Assembly (NCBI GenBank): GCA_958347955.1
Contig: CATVXH010000002.1
Span: 124,001 to 188,000, forward strand
Length of the DNA: 64,000 bases
Origin: an uncultured Sutterella sp.
Lineage (GTDB): Bacteria > Pseudomonadota > Gammaproteobacteria > Burkholderiales > Burkholderiaceae_F
Reading direction: 5' to 3'
Shown: one piece after another, positions 1-9,700 of the stretch
Numbering within the stretch: the first letter of the stretch is position 1
Layout of the letters: each line of letters starts with the position of its first letter
Translations under genes and position numbers: made by a program
Notes under the pieces: model-generated
What the model saw: the letters and a program-made list of their open reading frames with translations, nothing else
Told to the model about the DNA's origin: nothing
Database searches by the model: none

Positions 1-73
1 AGTCGAATGAAAAAATTTTTATTGTGGAACTTGCAAACTTTAGAAAGCTTTGATAATATACGCAACTCGCAAC

Positions 74-150
74 AGGCACGTAGCTCAGTTGGTTAGAGCA
101 TCACCTTGACATGGTGGGGGTCGTTGGTTCGAGTCCAATCGTGCCTACCA
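74..150 (+). tRNA. tRNA-Val (anticodon GAC)
   Basis: The sequence folds as a complete cloverleaf. The 7-bp acceptor stem is AGGCACG at the 5' end and CGTGCCT at the 3' end. It has a D arm (GCTC/GAGC), an anticodon stem TCACC/GGTGG around the loop TTGACAT, and a T loop GGTTCGAGTCC. The anticodon GAC reads valine codons GUC/GUU. The 3' CCA is encoded in the genome. A strong terminator follows within 10 bases, so this is probably the last or only gene of its transcript. Confidence 0.95.
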
Positions 151-158
151 GATTCTGT

Positions 159-188
159 AAAAAGGGTTTCCGTTTGGAAACCCTTTTT
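159..188 (+). terminator. Rho-independent terminator after tRNA-Val
   Basis: A near-perfect hairpin, AAAGGGTTTCC then a GTTT loop then GGAAACCC, ends in a run of five T. It lies just after the tRNA 3' end and before the convergent transporter operon. Confidence 0.85.
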
Positions 189-352
189 CGTCATACGAAG
201 AAAATAACAGACATGTCGGTCGAGTCAAAAATGCGGCTTGGTGATCATATTTGTTTCAACTTCGACCTTTCTAAGTAGTTTTCAAAATTCTCCAAATTCA
301 ACGATTGCTTTAATAGTGTTTCGAGAGAAAATTCTTCACACGAATGATGAAA

Positions 353-1864
353 TTAATCTTCACTAAAGGCTTCTTGCCGTGTTTTTTGCCATTTTGGAAT
401 CAATGTTGCGCCTAAAAGTAACGCGGCGGCCGCCAGAAGCAACGCGGAGATGGGGCTAGTGAAAAAGACGGAAGCATCGCCTCGTGACAAAAGCATTGCC
501 CGACGGAGGTTTTCTTCCATCATGGGGCCGAGAACGAAGCCTAAGATTAAAGGTGCGGGCTCGCAGCGCAACTGATAGAACACGTAACCTAAAAGAGCGA
601 AAGCGGCCATGAGCACAATGTCATAAGTGTTGTAATTAATGGAGTAGACACCGACAGCGCAGATAGCCATGATGGCCGGATACAGCAACCGGTAGGGAAT
701 GCGAAGAATCTGCACCCAAAGGCCTGCGAGCGGCAGGTTTAAGATGACCAGAAAGAGGTTGCCGATCCACATGGAAACAATCAGTCCCCAGAAAAGTTCC
801 GGATTGGTGTGCATCACCTGGGGACCGGGAGTGATATTTTGAATAATGAGCGCGCCCATTAAAAGCGCCATGACGGCGTTGGACGGCACGCCCAAAGTCA
901 GCATTGGGATAAAGCTTGTTTGGGCGCCGGCGTTATTGGCCGCTTCAGGCCCTGCCACGGCGCGGATATTGCCCTCGCCCACAGGCACTTCGCCCTCTTT
1001 TCTAATTCGTTTTTCGACTGTGTAAGCCGCAAAAGAGGAAAGCATCGCGCCGCCTCCCGGCAATAGGCCAAGGAGGCTTCCAAGCAAAGTGCCCCGAGAA
1101 ATTGCCCCCGTGCTTTGCGATATGTCTTTGAATGTCGGCCAGGGGGATTTGACAGCGATTGTGCTCTGGTGGCCCGTGGCCACCATGGCCTGAAGATTTT
1201 TTAGGACTTCGGCCACGCCATAAAAACCCATGGAGATCACCGCGAAATCGATTCCGTCCTGAAGTGTCAGAGTGTCAAGCGTAAAGCGCAACTCTCCGGT
1301 GTTGATGTCTGTCCCTACAAGGCCGAGCAGAAGTCCGGTGATGACCATCGCGATGGCTTTAAGAACATCGCCGTTGGAAAGCGCGACCGCTCCCACCAGG
1401 CCTAAAACCAAGAGACTGAAGTATTCGGCTGCGCCGAAATAAAGGGCGACTTCAGATAAGACCGGACTGGCAATCGCAATCAAAAGGGTGGCCACGGTGC
1501 CGGCAATAAAGCTGGCGATTGCGGCCACTCCCAAAGCGCTCGCGGCGTGGCCTCGTCGGGCGAGTTTATTGCCGTCAATGCAGGTCACTAGCGAAGCTGC
1601 CTCCCCAGGGATATTCATCAAAATGGCGGTGGTTGAACCCCCGTATTGACTGCCGTAGTAAATGCCCGCAAGCATGATGACGGCGGCGGTGGGATTGAGC
1701 GCGTAGGTGAGCGGCAGCAACAGCGCTAACGTTGCCACGGGGCCGAGACCGGGCAAAACACCCACGAGCGTTCCGATTAAAACGCCCACAAAACAATAGC
1801 CGATGTTGGCGACGGTAAGCGCGCTTTGAAATCCGACGAAAAGGTTCGTTAACAGTGCGTCCAT
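353..1864 (-). CDS. tctA: Tripartite tricarboxylate transporter, large permease TctA
   Basis: This is the large membrane subunit of a secondary, binding-protein-dependent carboxylate uptake system; it works with the TctB-like and Bug proteins encoded just upstream. About 12 hydrophobic segments fill the 503 residues. The family's glycine/proline-rich motif (GVLPGLGPVATL) lies near residues 35-50, and a second similar loop (SLLGLLPGGGAM) lies mid-protein. The ATG at 1864 overlaps the tctB stop as TGATG; a GTG nine bases further upstream is in frame but less likely. The substrate cannot be read from sequence; citrate, tartrate and other carboxylates are known for the family. Length is normal for the family (about 500). 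Confidence 0.9.
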   Translation of the reverse strand: MDALLTNLFVGFQSALTVANIGYCFVGVLIGTLVGVLPGLGPVATLALLLPLTYALNPTAAVIMLAGIYYGSQYGGSTTAILMNIPGEAASLVTCIDGNKLARRGHAASALGVAAIASFIAGTVATLLIAIASPVLSEVALYFGAAEYFSLLVLGLVGAVALSNGDVLKAIAMVITGLLLGLVGTDINTGELRFTLDTLTLQDGIDFAVISMGFYGVAEVLKNLQAMVATGHQSTIAVKSPWPTFKDISQSTGAISRGTLLGSLLGLLPGGGAMLSSFAAYTVEKRIRKEGEVPVGEGNIRAVAGPEAANNAGAQTSFIPMLTLGVPSNAVMALLMGALIIQNITPGPQVMHTNPELFWGLIVSMWIGNLFLVILNLPLAGLWVQILRIPYRLLYPAIMAICAVGVYSINYNTYDIVLMAAFALLGYVFYQLRCEPAPLILGFVLGPMMEENLRRAMLLSRGDASVFFTSPISALLLAAAALLLGATLIPKWQKTRQEAFSED

Positions 1865-2328
1865 CACAACCACGCCGAAGGTAAAAGGTCAACTTCCAAG
1901 CCGATGCCCCAGATGAAAATCACCACCACAAGAAGGTCAATAGCCGCCGTAAGCATCAGCGCCTCTTTGAGTGTTCTTTTTTCAGAAGCCAGGGATGAAA
2001 TGAAAACCAGCGCGGACAATGCAATGAGCAGACCGGCGGGTTCAAGTAAAAAAGCGAAGGCTAAAAGCGCTATGCCTAAAATGAGCGCCTTAACCACGGC
2101 AAATCGGTAGATCACTTCACGGGGCTTTTTTTCTGAAAATGTCCCCTTGATGCTGATGACTGAACCTAAAAAGATCAGACAATAACCCAATAGTCTCGGG
2201 AAATAGCCCGAAGCCATGCGGGAAGCCTCGCCCATCGGCAAGTCAGCGGAGCCTAAAACAAACACTAAGCCGATGGCGGCAAAAAAAAGTCCGGCCACTG
2301 TGTCTCGGGCCAGTCGCGCGTGCATCAT
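1864..2328 (-). CDS. Tripartite tricarboxylate transporter, small subunit TctB-like
   Basis: A 154-residue membrane protein with four predicted hydrophobic helices, matching the size and topology of TctB small subunits. It sits between the Bug-type binding protein (5 bases upstream) and TctA (TGATG overlap), the standard tctCBA order. Identification rests on context and topology more than on a motif, since TctB proteins are poorly conserved. Two consecutive ATG codons open the gene; either could be used. Confidence 0.8.
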   Translation of the reverse strand: MMHARLARDTVAGLFFAAIGLVFVLGSADLPMGEASRMASGYFPRLLGYCLIFLGSVISIKGTFSEKKPREVIYRFAVVKALILGIALLAFAFLLEPAGLLIALSALVFISSLASEKRTLKEALMLTAAIDLLVVVIFIWGIGLEVDLLPSAWL

Positions 2329-2333
2329 CAGAG

Positions 2334-3308
2334 TTAAAACCTAAGAGCTTTGACAAACGAGAGGTATTTTACCTGCTCATCACCGATCCATTTTTCAAAC
2401 GCCTCGGGTGAAAGCAATTTTGTGCCGCCGGAGAGTTGGTCGAATTTTTTCCGGTAGCTGTTGTCTGATAAAACCGCGGAAATACGTTCGAAAATGCCCT
2501 GGCAAATTTCGTTTGGTGTGTTTTTAGGCGCCATTAGACCGAACCAGGTGGAAATGTCGCACTTTATGCCCAAAGACTGAAGGGTAGGGGCGTCGATTTG
2601 CGGGTCGGCGAGCGCCCTGGTTTGAGCGAGGGCGCGGAGGCGTTTGTCCGCGATGGCGGCGCGGGCATTGGCGAAATTATCAAACATCAGATCGGTTTCG
2701 CCGGAAAAAAGGGATAGCTGGGCGGCCATGGCGCCCGCGTATGAGACGTGAACGGTGTTGAGTCCTTGCGAATTCATGAGCGCGTTGAGAATGTGCCCCG
2801 CAGATCCCACGCCGCCAGAGGCGCAATTGAGTTTGCCGGGATTGGCTTTAATGAATTCAATTAAATCCCGCGCGTCCTTGACGTTGAGTTTTTGCATCGC
2901 GGCTGGCGTCATCACTAAAACGTTCGGGGTGTCGCTAAGCGAGGCGACGGCTTTAAAGTCTGAGGGGGAATACGGCAAATCGTCTGATAACAGCGGGTTG
3001 ACCACGAGCGTGGCGAGCGCTCCCATCACCAAGGTGGTGCCATCAGCAGGCGCATTTTTGACTTCGAGCATGGCCCGCGCGCCCGCCGCGCCCGGACGGT
3101 TTTCAACAATTACGCGCCCGAGGTGGTTTTTGAGCGCCTCAGCCAAGAGTCTCGCGCAGGCGTCAAGGGGGCCTCCTGCCGGATACGGCACCACAATGCG
3201 CATCCTTTGGGCTTTGGCCAAAGTCGGCAAAGGCAGCGCGGTCAGCGCCAGGGAACTTAAAAACAATCGTCGCGACAGCATCGTTTGCTCACAAAAGATA
3301 TGTTTCAT
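2334..3308 (-). CDS. Bug/TctC-family periplasmic substrate-binding protein
   Basis: A periplasmic receptor that binds a small carboxylate and delivers it to the TctAB permease. The mature part shows Bug-family features: RIVVPYPAGGPLDACARLLAE at its N-terminus, VENRPGAAGARA, and a SYAGAMAAQLSLFSGETDLMFD region. The N-terminus has a twin-arginine-like signal (SRRLFLSSLALTALPLP ending in ALAKA-like residues). Two starts are possible: the ATG at 3308 and the ATG at 3281, which gives a more compact signal peptide; neither has a convincing ribosome-binding site. It is first in a three-gene operon. Ligand unknown; Bug proteins are typically expanded in Burkholderiales. Confidence 0.88.
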   Translation of the reverse strand: MKHIFCEQTMLSRRLFLSSLALTALPLPTLAKAQRMRIVVPYPAGGPLDACARLLAEALKNHLGRVIVENRPGAAGARAMLEVKNAPADGTTLVMGALATLVVNPLLSDDLPYSPSDFKAVASLSDTPNVLVMTPAAMQKLNVKDARDLIEFIKANPGKLNCASGGVGSAGHILNALMNSQGLNTVHVSYAGAMAAQLSLFSGETDLMFDNFANARAAIADKRLRALAQTRALADPQIDAPTLQSLGIKCDISTWFGLMAPKNTPNEICQGIFERISAVLSDNSYRKKFDQLSGGTKLLSPEAFEKWIGDEQVKYLSFVKALRF

Positions 3309-3425
3309 ATTGTAGAGAGGATTTCAAGAGTCAATGCAAGCAAACATTTCAAAGACGGTTTTCTTTGTTGTTAATCTTTGAACATTTGGGAGATAATTTT
3401 TATCAACGAAAAACTATCTCAAGCA

Positions 3426-4160
3426 ATGGCAACGATTCAGGACTTTTTTTCTACGGCGCCCGGAATGCTTTTGAGGCGCTGGGAGGCTCAACAGACCGAT
3501 GCGCTTTTGGCCGATTGCGCGGGTGATTGCGCCTTGCAGTTGGGCGCGCCCTTTGGAACGCTTTTGAGAAACGCCTCTCACGGATGTCGGATATTGGGTG
3601 TGGACACCGATGAGGAAAACTCTCAAGACTGCGCGAAAGTTCGTTTATCTTATGAGGCGTTGCCCTTCAGAGAGGGGGAGTTTGATCTTGTGGTCTGCGC
3701 CCATGCGCTTGAGTGGTGTGAAAATCCCAAACTCTTTTTTCAAGAAGTCTTTCGGGTGCTTGAGCCGGAAGGACGTCTCATCCTGCTCAGTTTTAATCCA
3801 TGGGGGCCGTGGTGGGTCCGGAAAAAACACCATTTGGCGGCTTTTTTCGGCAACAGTCACTTTGAGCCTCTCACGGTCTCGCAAGTTAAAGGATTTTGTC
3901 AAAAATACGGCATTGTTGATCGTGGACGCTTCGGTGTGTATTGCCCGAGCTTAAGCGACAATCCCCAGCGCTTGGCGCGATGGGGATGGTGCGAAAAAGC
4001 GGGGGATCGGTGGTGGCCGGCGCTTGCCAATGCTTATATGTTGAGCGCGATTAAGAAAACGGAAAATCCGGGATTGATCGGAAAGCTGATTCCTGAAGGC
4101 TCGATTTTGAAAAAGAACTGGACCGGTCAGACCGTGGCCACCAGAAACCAAACAGAATAG
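3426..4160 (+). CDS. Class I SAM-dependent methyltransferase
   Basis: A 244-residue Rossmann-type methyltransferase. Residues near the N-terminus resemble the SAM-binding region (ALQLGAPFGTLL), followed by RILGVDTDEE (acidic end of strand 2), LPFREGEFDLVVCAHALEWC (motif typical of Methyltransf_11) and EVFRVLEPEGRLILLSFNP. The position upstream of rnhA and dnaQ matches the arrangement in other Burkholderiales. The substrate is not evident. I chose the ATG at 3426; an in-frame TTG at 3378 would add 16 residues that look unlike the family. It is transcribed divergently from the Bug gene. Confidence 0.82.
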   Translation: MATIQDFFSTAPGMLLRRWEAQQTDALLADCAGDCALQLGAPFGTLLRNASHGCRILGVDTDEENSQDCAKVRLSYEALPFREGEFDLVVCAHALEWCENPKLFFQEVFRVLEPEGRLILLSFNPWGPWWVRKKHHLAAFFGNSHFEPLTVSQVKGFCQKYGIVDRGRFGVYCPSLSDNPQRLARWGWCEKAGDRWWPALANAYMLSAIKKTENPGLIGKLIPEGSILKKNWTGQTVATRNQTE

Positions 4161-4302
4161 CCTAAAACGCCATTAGATAACTTGACCTTCAGAGGCTCCT
4201 TTTCAAAATGATATTTCCAAGAACACACGGAAAATTTCGTTGAATCCAGAAGTTTCCCTAAAATATCGAAGAATTTTGAATAAAACCATTCAGACCAGAC
4301 TA

Positions 4303-4746
4303 ATGAATAAAGATCGAAAATTACAAATATGGACGGACGGCGCCTGCAAAGGCAATCCCGGTCCCGGAGGCTGGGGCGCGTACCTTGTGTGGGGCGAAAA
4401 GTCACTTGAACTTTGCGGCGGGGAAGTCGAGACGACAAACAATCAGATGGAACTGACGGCGGTGATTGAGGCGCTTTCGGCCATCAAGCGGCCCGTGCCG
4501 ATGGTGTTGCACCTTGACAGCCAGTACGTTAAAAACGGCATTTTGGAATGGATGCCGCAGTGGAAGAGGCGCGGTTGGAAAACGGCCGCGGGAAAACCGG
4601 TGAAAAATGTTGAGCTTTGGAAAAAGCTCGACGAGCTGGTTTCAAGTCACGACATTGAGTGGCGGTGGGTTAAGGGGCACGCGGGCGAGCCCGGTAACGA
4701 AAAAGCCGATGAACTCGCCAATCGCGGCGTGCCTGGTAAAGCTTGA
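4303..4746 (+). CDS. rnhA: Ribonuclease HI
   Basis: Cleaves the RNA strand of RNA-DNA hybrids, for example R-loops and primers. The protein is 147 residues, normal for bacterial RNase HI. All four catalytic carboxylates are visible: D12 (WTDGACKGNPGPGGW), E50 (NNQMELTAV), D72 (LHLDSQYV) and D136 (NEKADELAN). A basic, Trp-rich handle region (WMPQWKRRGWK) is present. The ATG at 4303 was chosen because the conserved fold begins a few residues later; an upstream in-frame TTG adds unrelated sequence. The dnaQ gene starts 20 bases downstream. Confidence 0.96.
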   Translation: MNKDRKLQIWTDGACKGNPGPGGWGAYLVWGEKSLELCGGEVETTNNQMELTAVIEALSAIKRPVPMVLHLDSQYVKNGILEWMPQWKRRGWKTAAGKPVKNVELWKKLDELVSSHDIEWRWVKGHAGEPGNEKADELANRGVPGKA

Positions 4747-4766
4747 GTAAAAGGAAGCGAACAGAG

Positions 4767-5483
4767 ATGGCAAAAACATATAACCGCCAGGTGGCGCTTG
4801 ATACCGAAACCACCGGTATGGATATCGCGGCGGGCAACCGTTTGATTTCCATCGGCTGCGTGGAAATTGTCGGCCGCTCGATCACTAAGAGAACGTTTTA
4901 TAAGCTGATGGACCCGCAGCGCGAAGTTGAAGAGGGCGCCGCAAAGGTGCACGGCTACACCTGGGACAAGTTAAAGGGCAAACCTCTTTTTGAGGACATT
5001 GTGGATGATTTTCTTGCCTTTATTAAGGGCAGTCAGCTCATCATCCATAACGCCACCTTTGACGTGGCCTATCTTGATATGGAATTGGAGCGCATAGGAA
5101 AGGGGCGTCTCGCCGACTACTGCGAGGCGATTTTGGACACGTTGCCGTTGGCAAAAACCTTGAGGCCGGGGCAGCGGGTTAATTTGGACGCTTTGTGTGC
5201 GGCTTACGGCATAAATAACACCGACCGCACGCTGCACGGTGCTTTGATTGACGCGAAGCTCCTCGCTCAAGTGTATTTGGCAATGACGCGCGGTCAGGAG
5301 TCGCTCGATATCTCCTCGGTGGATATGAAAAGCCTGCCCGCCATGCCCGATGTCAGTCACCTGCGTGTGATCAAGGCAAGCGATGAAGAAATCGCCGCGC
5401 ATTTAAAGACCCTGCAGGCCATTAATAAAGAAAGTAAAGGCGGTTTGGTTTGGAAGGAAGACCAATCGGCGGCCGAATGCTGA
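4767..5483 (+). CDS. dnaQ: DNA polymerase III epsilon subunit (proofreading exonuclease)
   Basis: This is the 3'-5' exonuclease of the replicative polymerase. Exo motifs are intact: ExoI (ALDTETTGMD) near residue 12, ExoII (HNATFDVAYLD) near residue 95, and ExoIII-epsilon (HGALIDAKLLAQVY) near residue 155. The ATG at 4767 has a good ribosome-binding site (AAGGAAG) nine bases upstream, so the in-frame TTG at 4743 is not needed. The protein has 238 residues; the C-terminal tail after residue 180 is expected to contact the alpha subunit (dnaE, at 31306 in this window). Likely cotranscribed with rnhA. Confidence 0.95.
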   Translation: MAKTYNRQVALDTETTGMDIAAGNRLISIGCVEIVGRSITKRTFYKLMDPQREVEEGAAKVHGYTWDKLKGKPLFEDIVDDFLAFIKGSQLIIHNATFDVAYLDMELERIGKGRLADYCEAILDTLPLAKTLRPGQRVNLDALCAAYGINNTDRTLHGALIDAKLLAQVYLAMTRGQESLDISSVDMKSLPAMPDVSHLRVIKASDEEIAAHLKTLQAINKESKGGLVWKEDQSAAEC

Positions 5484-5535
5484 GATCGAGACCTACGGCT
5501 TTTTGCTAAATTCAGTCAGATTTTTTACAAAAAAA

Positions 5536-5565
5536 CACGATTAGGGTTGTGTTTGTCCTAATGTG
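5536..5565. promoter_or_regulatory. Imperfect palindrome upstream of the RND operon (candidate operator)
   Basis: The half-sites CAC-G-ATTAGG and CCTAAT-GTG face each other across 11 bases, about 60 bases before the adaptor gene start. The left arm carries one extra G. Efflux operons of this type are commonly repressed by TetR- or MarR-family proteins, but no regulator gene is adjacent. The role is inferred only from the symmetry and position. Confidence 0.35.
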
Positions 5566-5623
5566 TCGAAAAAATTCTTAAGGTAACATTAACTGATTCA
5601 GCTATTGATGGTAATTCAAAAGA

Positions 5624-6739
5624 ATGTCTTTGAAGTCTATTTTTGTTGTCACAATTGCCGCCTGCGCGTTACTGGCCGGTTGCGGGGATAAAAAAGGTCC
5701 TGTTGAACGACCTCCCGTGGAAGTCTCAACCATGACTGTGATGCCGACGACGGCGATTCGCTGGGTTGACACATTCGGGCAAACCGAAGGCGCCGAAGAG
5801 GTAGAGGTGCGCGCCCAGGTTTCCGGTGTTTTAAGAAAGCTCAACTTCAAAGAAGGCGAAACCGTCAAGGCGGGGGAAACTCTTTTTGAAATTGAAAAGG
5901 AACCCTACGAGGCGCAGCTTCGTCAGGCTAAAGCTCAAACCCGGCAGGCCAAGGCTGAATTGATTAAAGCGCAGCGAGACGCCAACCGCGCTTCAAAACT
6001 TATTAAGGTGAACGCGGTGAGCCGTCAGGAGTATGACGATTCACTAAGCGCTTTGGCCGTCGCCAAAAGCGCGCTCGCCCTGGCGCAGGCCCAAGAGCAA
6101 AATGCCGCCATCGACCTTTCGCACGCGTTGGTTCCCGCGCCTGTCGACGGCATCGCGGGTAAAAGCGAGGTCAATATCGGCTCACTGATTACCTCCGGCA
6201 CCACCTTGCTGACCACTATCACGCAGCCCGACACATTGCGAGTGTCTTTTGCGATCGGCGATAAGTCGCTTGTCGGAGCCGAACTCACAAAAGACAATAT
6301 TGTCCGTGTTTTCATTCCCGATACGACGGAGTTTTTACCGGCCAAACTGGACTATATCGGCAATCAGATTGATCCGGATCGGGGAACGCTCAGACTGCGC
6401 GCTGTGTTGCCTCAGACGAAGAAACTGCTGCCTGGGCAATACGTGCAGGTGCGTCTCATGATGGGCGAATATAAAGAAGCTTATTTGGTGCCGCAGGGCG
6501 TCGTGCGCCAAAAGTCCGACGGAACTTACTCAGTCTACGTGATGCAGGACGGCGTGGCGCGGGAAAGGGGAGTGCTTTTGGGCAACTGGGAAGGCACCGA
6601 TTGGATTGTGACCTCGGGGTTAAATCCGGGAGATAAGGTGATCACCAACCAGATCATGCGGCTTAGGGAAGGAATCCGGGTGACGGAAAAAGCCGCGGAG
6701 CCTAAGCAGGCGGCAAAGATGGAATCGGTTAACCCCTAA
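5624..6739 (+). CDS. RND efflux periplasmic adaptor lipoprotein (MexA/AcrA family)
   Basis: Periplasmic membrane-fusion protein that bridges an inner-membrane RND pump and an outer-membrane channel. A lipoprotein signal is clear: hydrophobic stretch, lipobox LAGC with Cys20. The lipoyl/barrel-sandwich half (VRAQVSGVLRKLNFKEGETV) and its partner (VPAPVDGIAGKSEVNIG) flank a coiled-coil hairpin rich in Gln/Ala/Lys (residues about 100-160). The beta-barrel part (ANOTHER half with DPDRGTLRLRA) follows. Length 371 is typical. The pump gene starts 12 bases downstream. Substrates cannot be predicted from sequence. Confidence 0.93.
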   Translation: MSLKSIFVVTIAACALLAGCGDKKGPVERPPVEVSTMTVMPTTAIRWVDTFGQTEGAEEVEVRAQVSGVLRKLNFKEGETVKAGETLFEIEKEPYEAQLRQAKAQTRQAKAELIKAQRDANRASKLIKVNAVSRQEYDDSLSALAVAKSALALAQAQEQNAAIDLSHALVPAPVDGIAGKSEVNIGSLITSGTTLLTTITQPDTLRVSFAIGDKSLVGAELTKDNIVRVFIPDTTEFLPAKLDYIGNQIDPDRGTLRLRAVLPQTKKLLPGQYVQVRLMMGEYKEAYLVPQGVVRQKSDGTYSVYVMQDGVARERGVLLGNWEGTDWIVTSGLNPGDKVITNQIMRLREGIRVTEKAAEPKQAAKMESVNP

Positions 6740-6751
6740 GCGGAGATCGAG

Positions 6752-9700
6752 ATGCTTTCGCAATTTTGTATCCGTCGACCGATTTTCGCCTCCGTGATGT
6801 CGATTTTGATCGTGCTCGCGGGTCTGGTGTGCATGCGTGTGTTGCCGCTGTCGCAGTATCCGGATATTTCCCCGCCTTCGGTTTCCATTTCCACAAGTTA
6901 TGAAGGCGCCGACGCGCAGACTCTGGCCCGCACGATTGCCGCGCCGATCGAAGATCAACTTTCAGGCATTGAAGGGCTTCAGTACTACACCACTTCACTT
7001 CGCTCCAATGGCGATGTGCGTATTTCTTGTACGTTTGAAGTGGGCATCGACCCGAACGATGCCATGTTGGAAATCAACAACCGTGTGAGAACGGCCGAGC
7101 GGCGTTTGCCCGAACAGGTGCGCCAAAATGGCGTGACGGTGAGAAAGCGTTCGGAAGAAACGCTTTTGATGATGGCGCTCACTTCACCCGACGGCTCCAT
7201 GACTCCCACCCAGATGGCAGACTATGCCACGCTTAATATCGTTGATGACTTAAAACGCATTCCCGGTGTGGGTGATGTGAGTATTTTCGGCAACGTGCAG
7301 GGCGCCATGCGCATTTGGCTAAACCCGGACAAGATGGCGCTTTTGGGAGTGACGGTCCAAGATGTTGAAAATGCGGTGGATATTCAGAACCAGCAGTACG
7401 CCGCAGGCCGCGTGGGCGCGGCGCCCACCGTGCCCGATCAGCAACTTTTCTATACTGTTACGACCGAAGGGCAGCTTTTGACCGCAGAGGAGTTTGGCAA
7501 TATCACCATTCGCTCTGACGGCCCCGACGGCATTATCCGTATGAAAGATATCGCCCGTGTCGAAGTGGGTAAGAGAAGCTACGACTCCTACAATCTTTTA
7601 AATAGCTCGCCCGCTATTACCGTGGCGGTGTATTTGCAAACAGGCGCCAATGCCATGAGCACGACCGAGCTTGTGAAAGAGCGCGTCGCGGAACTCGCCC
7701 AGCACTATCCCAAGGGACGCATCACCCACACGATCACCGACGATACGACGATCTTCGTTTCGGCCTCTTTAAATGAGGTTGGCAAAACCCTTTTTGAAGC
7801 CGGCATCTTAGTGCTTCTCGTCGTGTACCTCTTTTTGCAGAGCTGGCGAGCGACCCTTATTCCGATGATCGCTGTGCCGGTTTCTTTGATCGGCACCATG
7901 GTGGGGCTGTGGCTTTTTGATTTTTCTTTAAATACCCTCACGCTTTTTGCCATGACGCTTGCGATCGGCATTGTGGTCGATGACGCCATTGTTGTGCTTG
8001 AAAACGTGGAGCGCATTATGGTTGCGGAAGGGGTCTCTGCGCGCACGGCGGCCAAACGCGCCATGAAGGAAGTGGCGGGCGCTTTGGTGGCCATTGTGCT
8101 GGTGCTCTCGGCTGTGTTTGTGCCGGTGGCCTTTTTGGGCGGCATGGCGGGCGAGCTTTATCGTCAGTTTGCCGTCACCATCACGATCTCGGTGGCGATT
8201 TCCGGTTTTGTCGCTTTGACACTCACGCCCGCGCTTTGCGCGATTTTGCTCAAACCCCGCACAAAGGATCCGGCGAAATTCTTCCAGCGCTTTAATTTGG
8301 GGCTGGGACAATTGACGAAACTTTTCCAGCGCATGGTGGGGCTTGCTCTTCACCACCGCGTTGCCAGCGGTGTGATTCTTCTGGCGGTGATCGCAGCCTG
8401 CTGGCAAATGGTGCAGATCACTCCCACATCCTTCGTGCCCCGTGAAGACCAGGGCGTTGTGCGTTTAAGTTTGTCGTTGCCGGAAGGCGCTTCGCAAAGC
8501 CGCACAGAGCGTGTCTCCGATGAGTTGCAAAAGAAGATGGCTCAGATCGAGGGCGTGGAATCCGTTTTAACATTGACGGGTTTTGACACGGTGGCCAATG
8601 ACACGCGTCAAAACGCGGCCACTTTTGTTTTGAAGTTAAAACTTTGGGATGACCGTAAGAACACAGCCAACGATATCGTCAAGATATTGACACAAATGGC
8701 AGAGGAAATAACGGAAGGGCGCGCCACGGCGTCGACTCCGGCGCCGATCCGCGGACTTGGTTCTTCGGGCGGTTTTTCCGGTTATCTGCAATCCAGAGAA
8801 AGCGATGATCCGCTGCAGCTTCAGGAAGTCGCCGATAACTTTATCGCCGAGTTGCAACGCTCGCCCTTGCTGACCGGACTTCGTCACACCGGTATGGCGC
8901 AATCGCCGATGTTGGCCGTCAAGGTCGACGAGGCTAAAGCCATGTCGCTCGGGGTCTCTGTTTCTGATATCTACGACACATTAGCCGCCTTCATGGGCAG
9001 CACCTACATCAATGACTTTACACGCAACGGTAAGATCAACCGCGTCATCATGCAGGCCGATGCGCCTTACCGTATGAAGCCCGAAGATTTAGGGCGTTCT
9101 TGGGTGAGAAACGACGCGGGTGAAATGATTCCAATGTCGACTTTGGTGACTTGGGAGAGAACCTCCGGGGCTGAAACGATGTCGCGCATGAACGGATACC
9201 TTGCCGCGCGCTTTATGGGTGAGGCCGTGCAGGGCGTAAGTTCGGGCGAAGCCATCGCCGAGGTTGAACGCATCGGTGATGAAATATTGCCCGAGGGGTA
9301 TGCGATCGGATGGGTGGCTCAGGCTTTCCAGGAAAAGCGCTTGGGCGCTTCAGCGAGCACTGCGTTTATCTTCGGCATCATTGTGGTGTTTTTGATTTTG
9401 GCCGCGCAGTATGAACGATGGTCCCTGCCGATTGCCGTTGTGCTCGCCGTGCCGTTTGCGGCGTTGGGGGCGCTTTTGGCCACCTACTGCCGGGGGCTTT
9501 CAAATGACATTTACTTCCAGATCGGCTTATTGGTGTTGGTGGGGCTGTCCGCTAAAAACGCCATTTTGATTGTGGAATTTGCCGCGCAAAAACTCGAGCA
9601 AGGCAAGAGTGTTTTTGACGCGGCGCTTGAAGCGGCTTCTTTGCGGTTGCGACCGATTTTGATGACTTCACTTGCGTTTGTGCTGGGTGTTGTGCCCTTG

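Noticed and set aside
2755..3315. Plus-strand open frame opposite the Bug gene
   Set aside because: It mirrors the codon pattern of the real minus-strand gene and has no family resemblance.
7928..8407. Minus-strand open frames inside the RND pump gene
   Set aside because: Antisense shadows with composition dictated by the pump's membrane codons.
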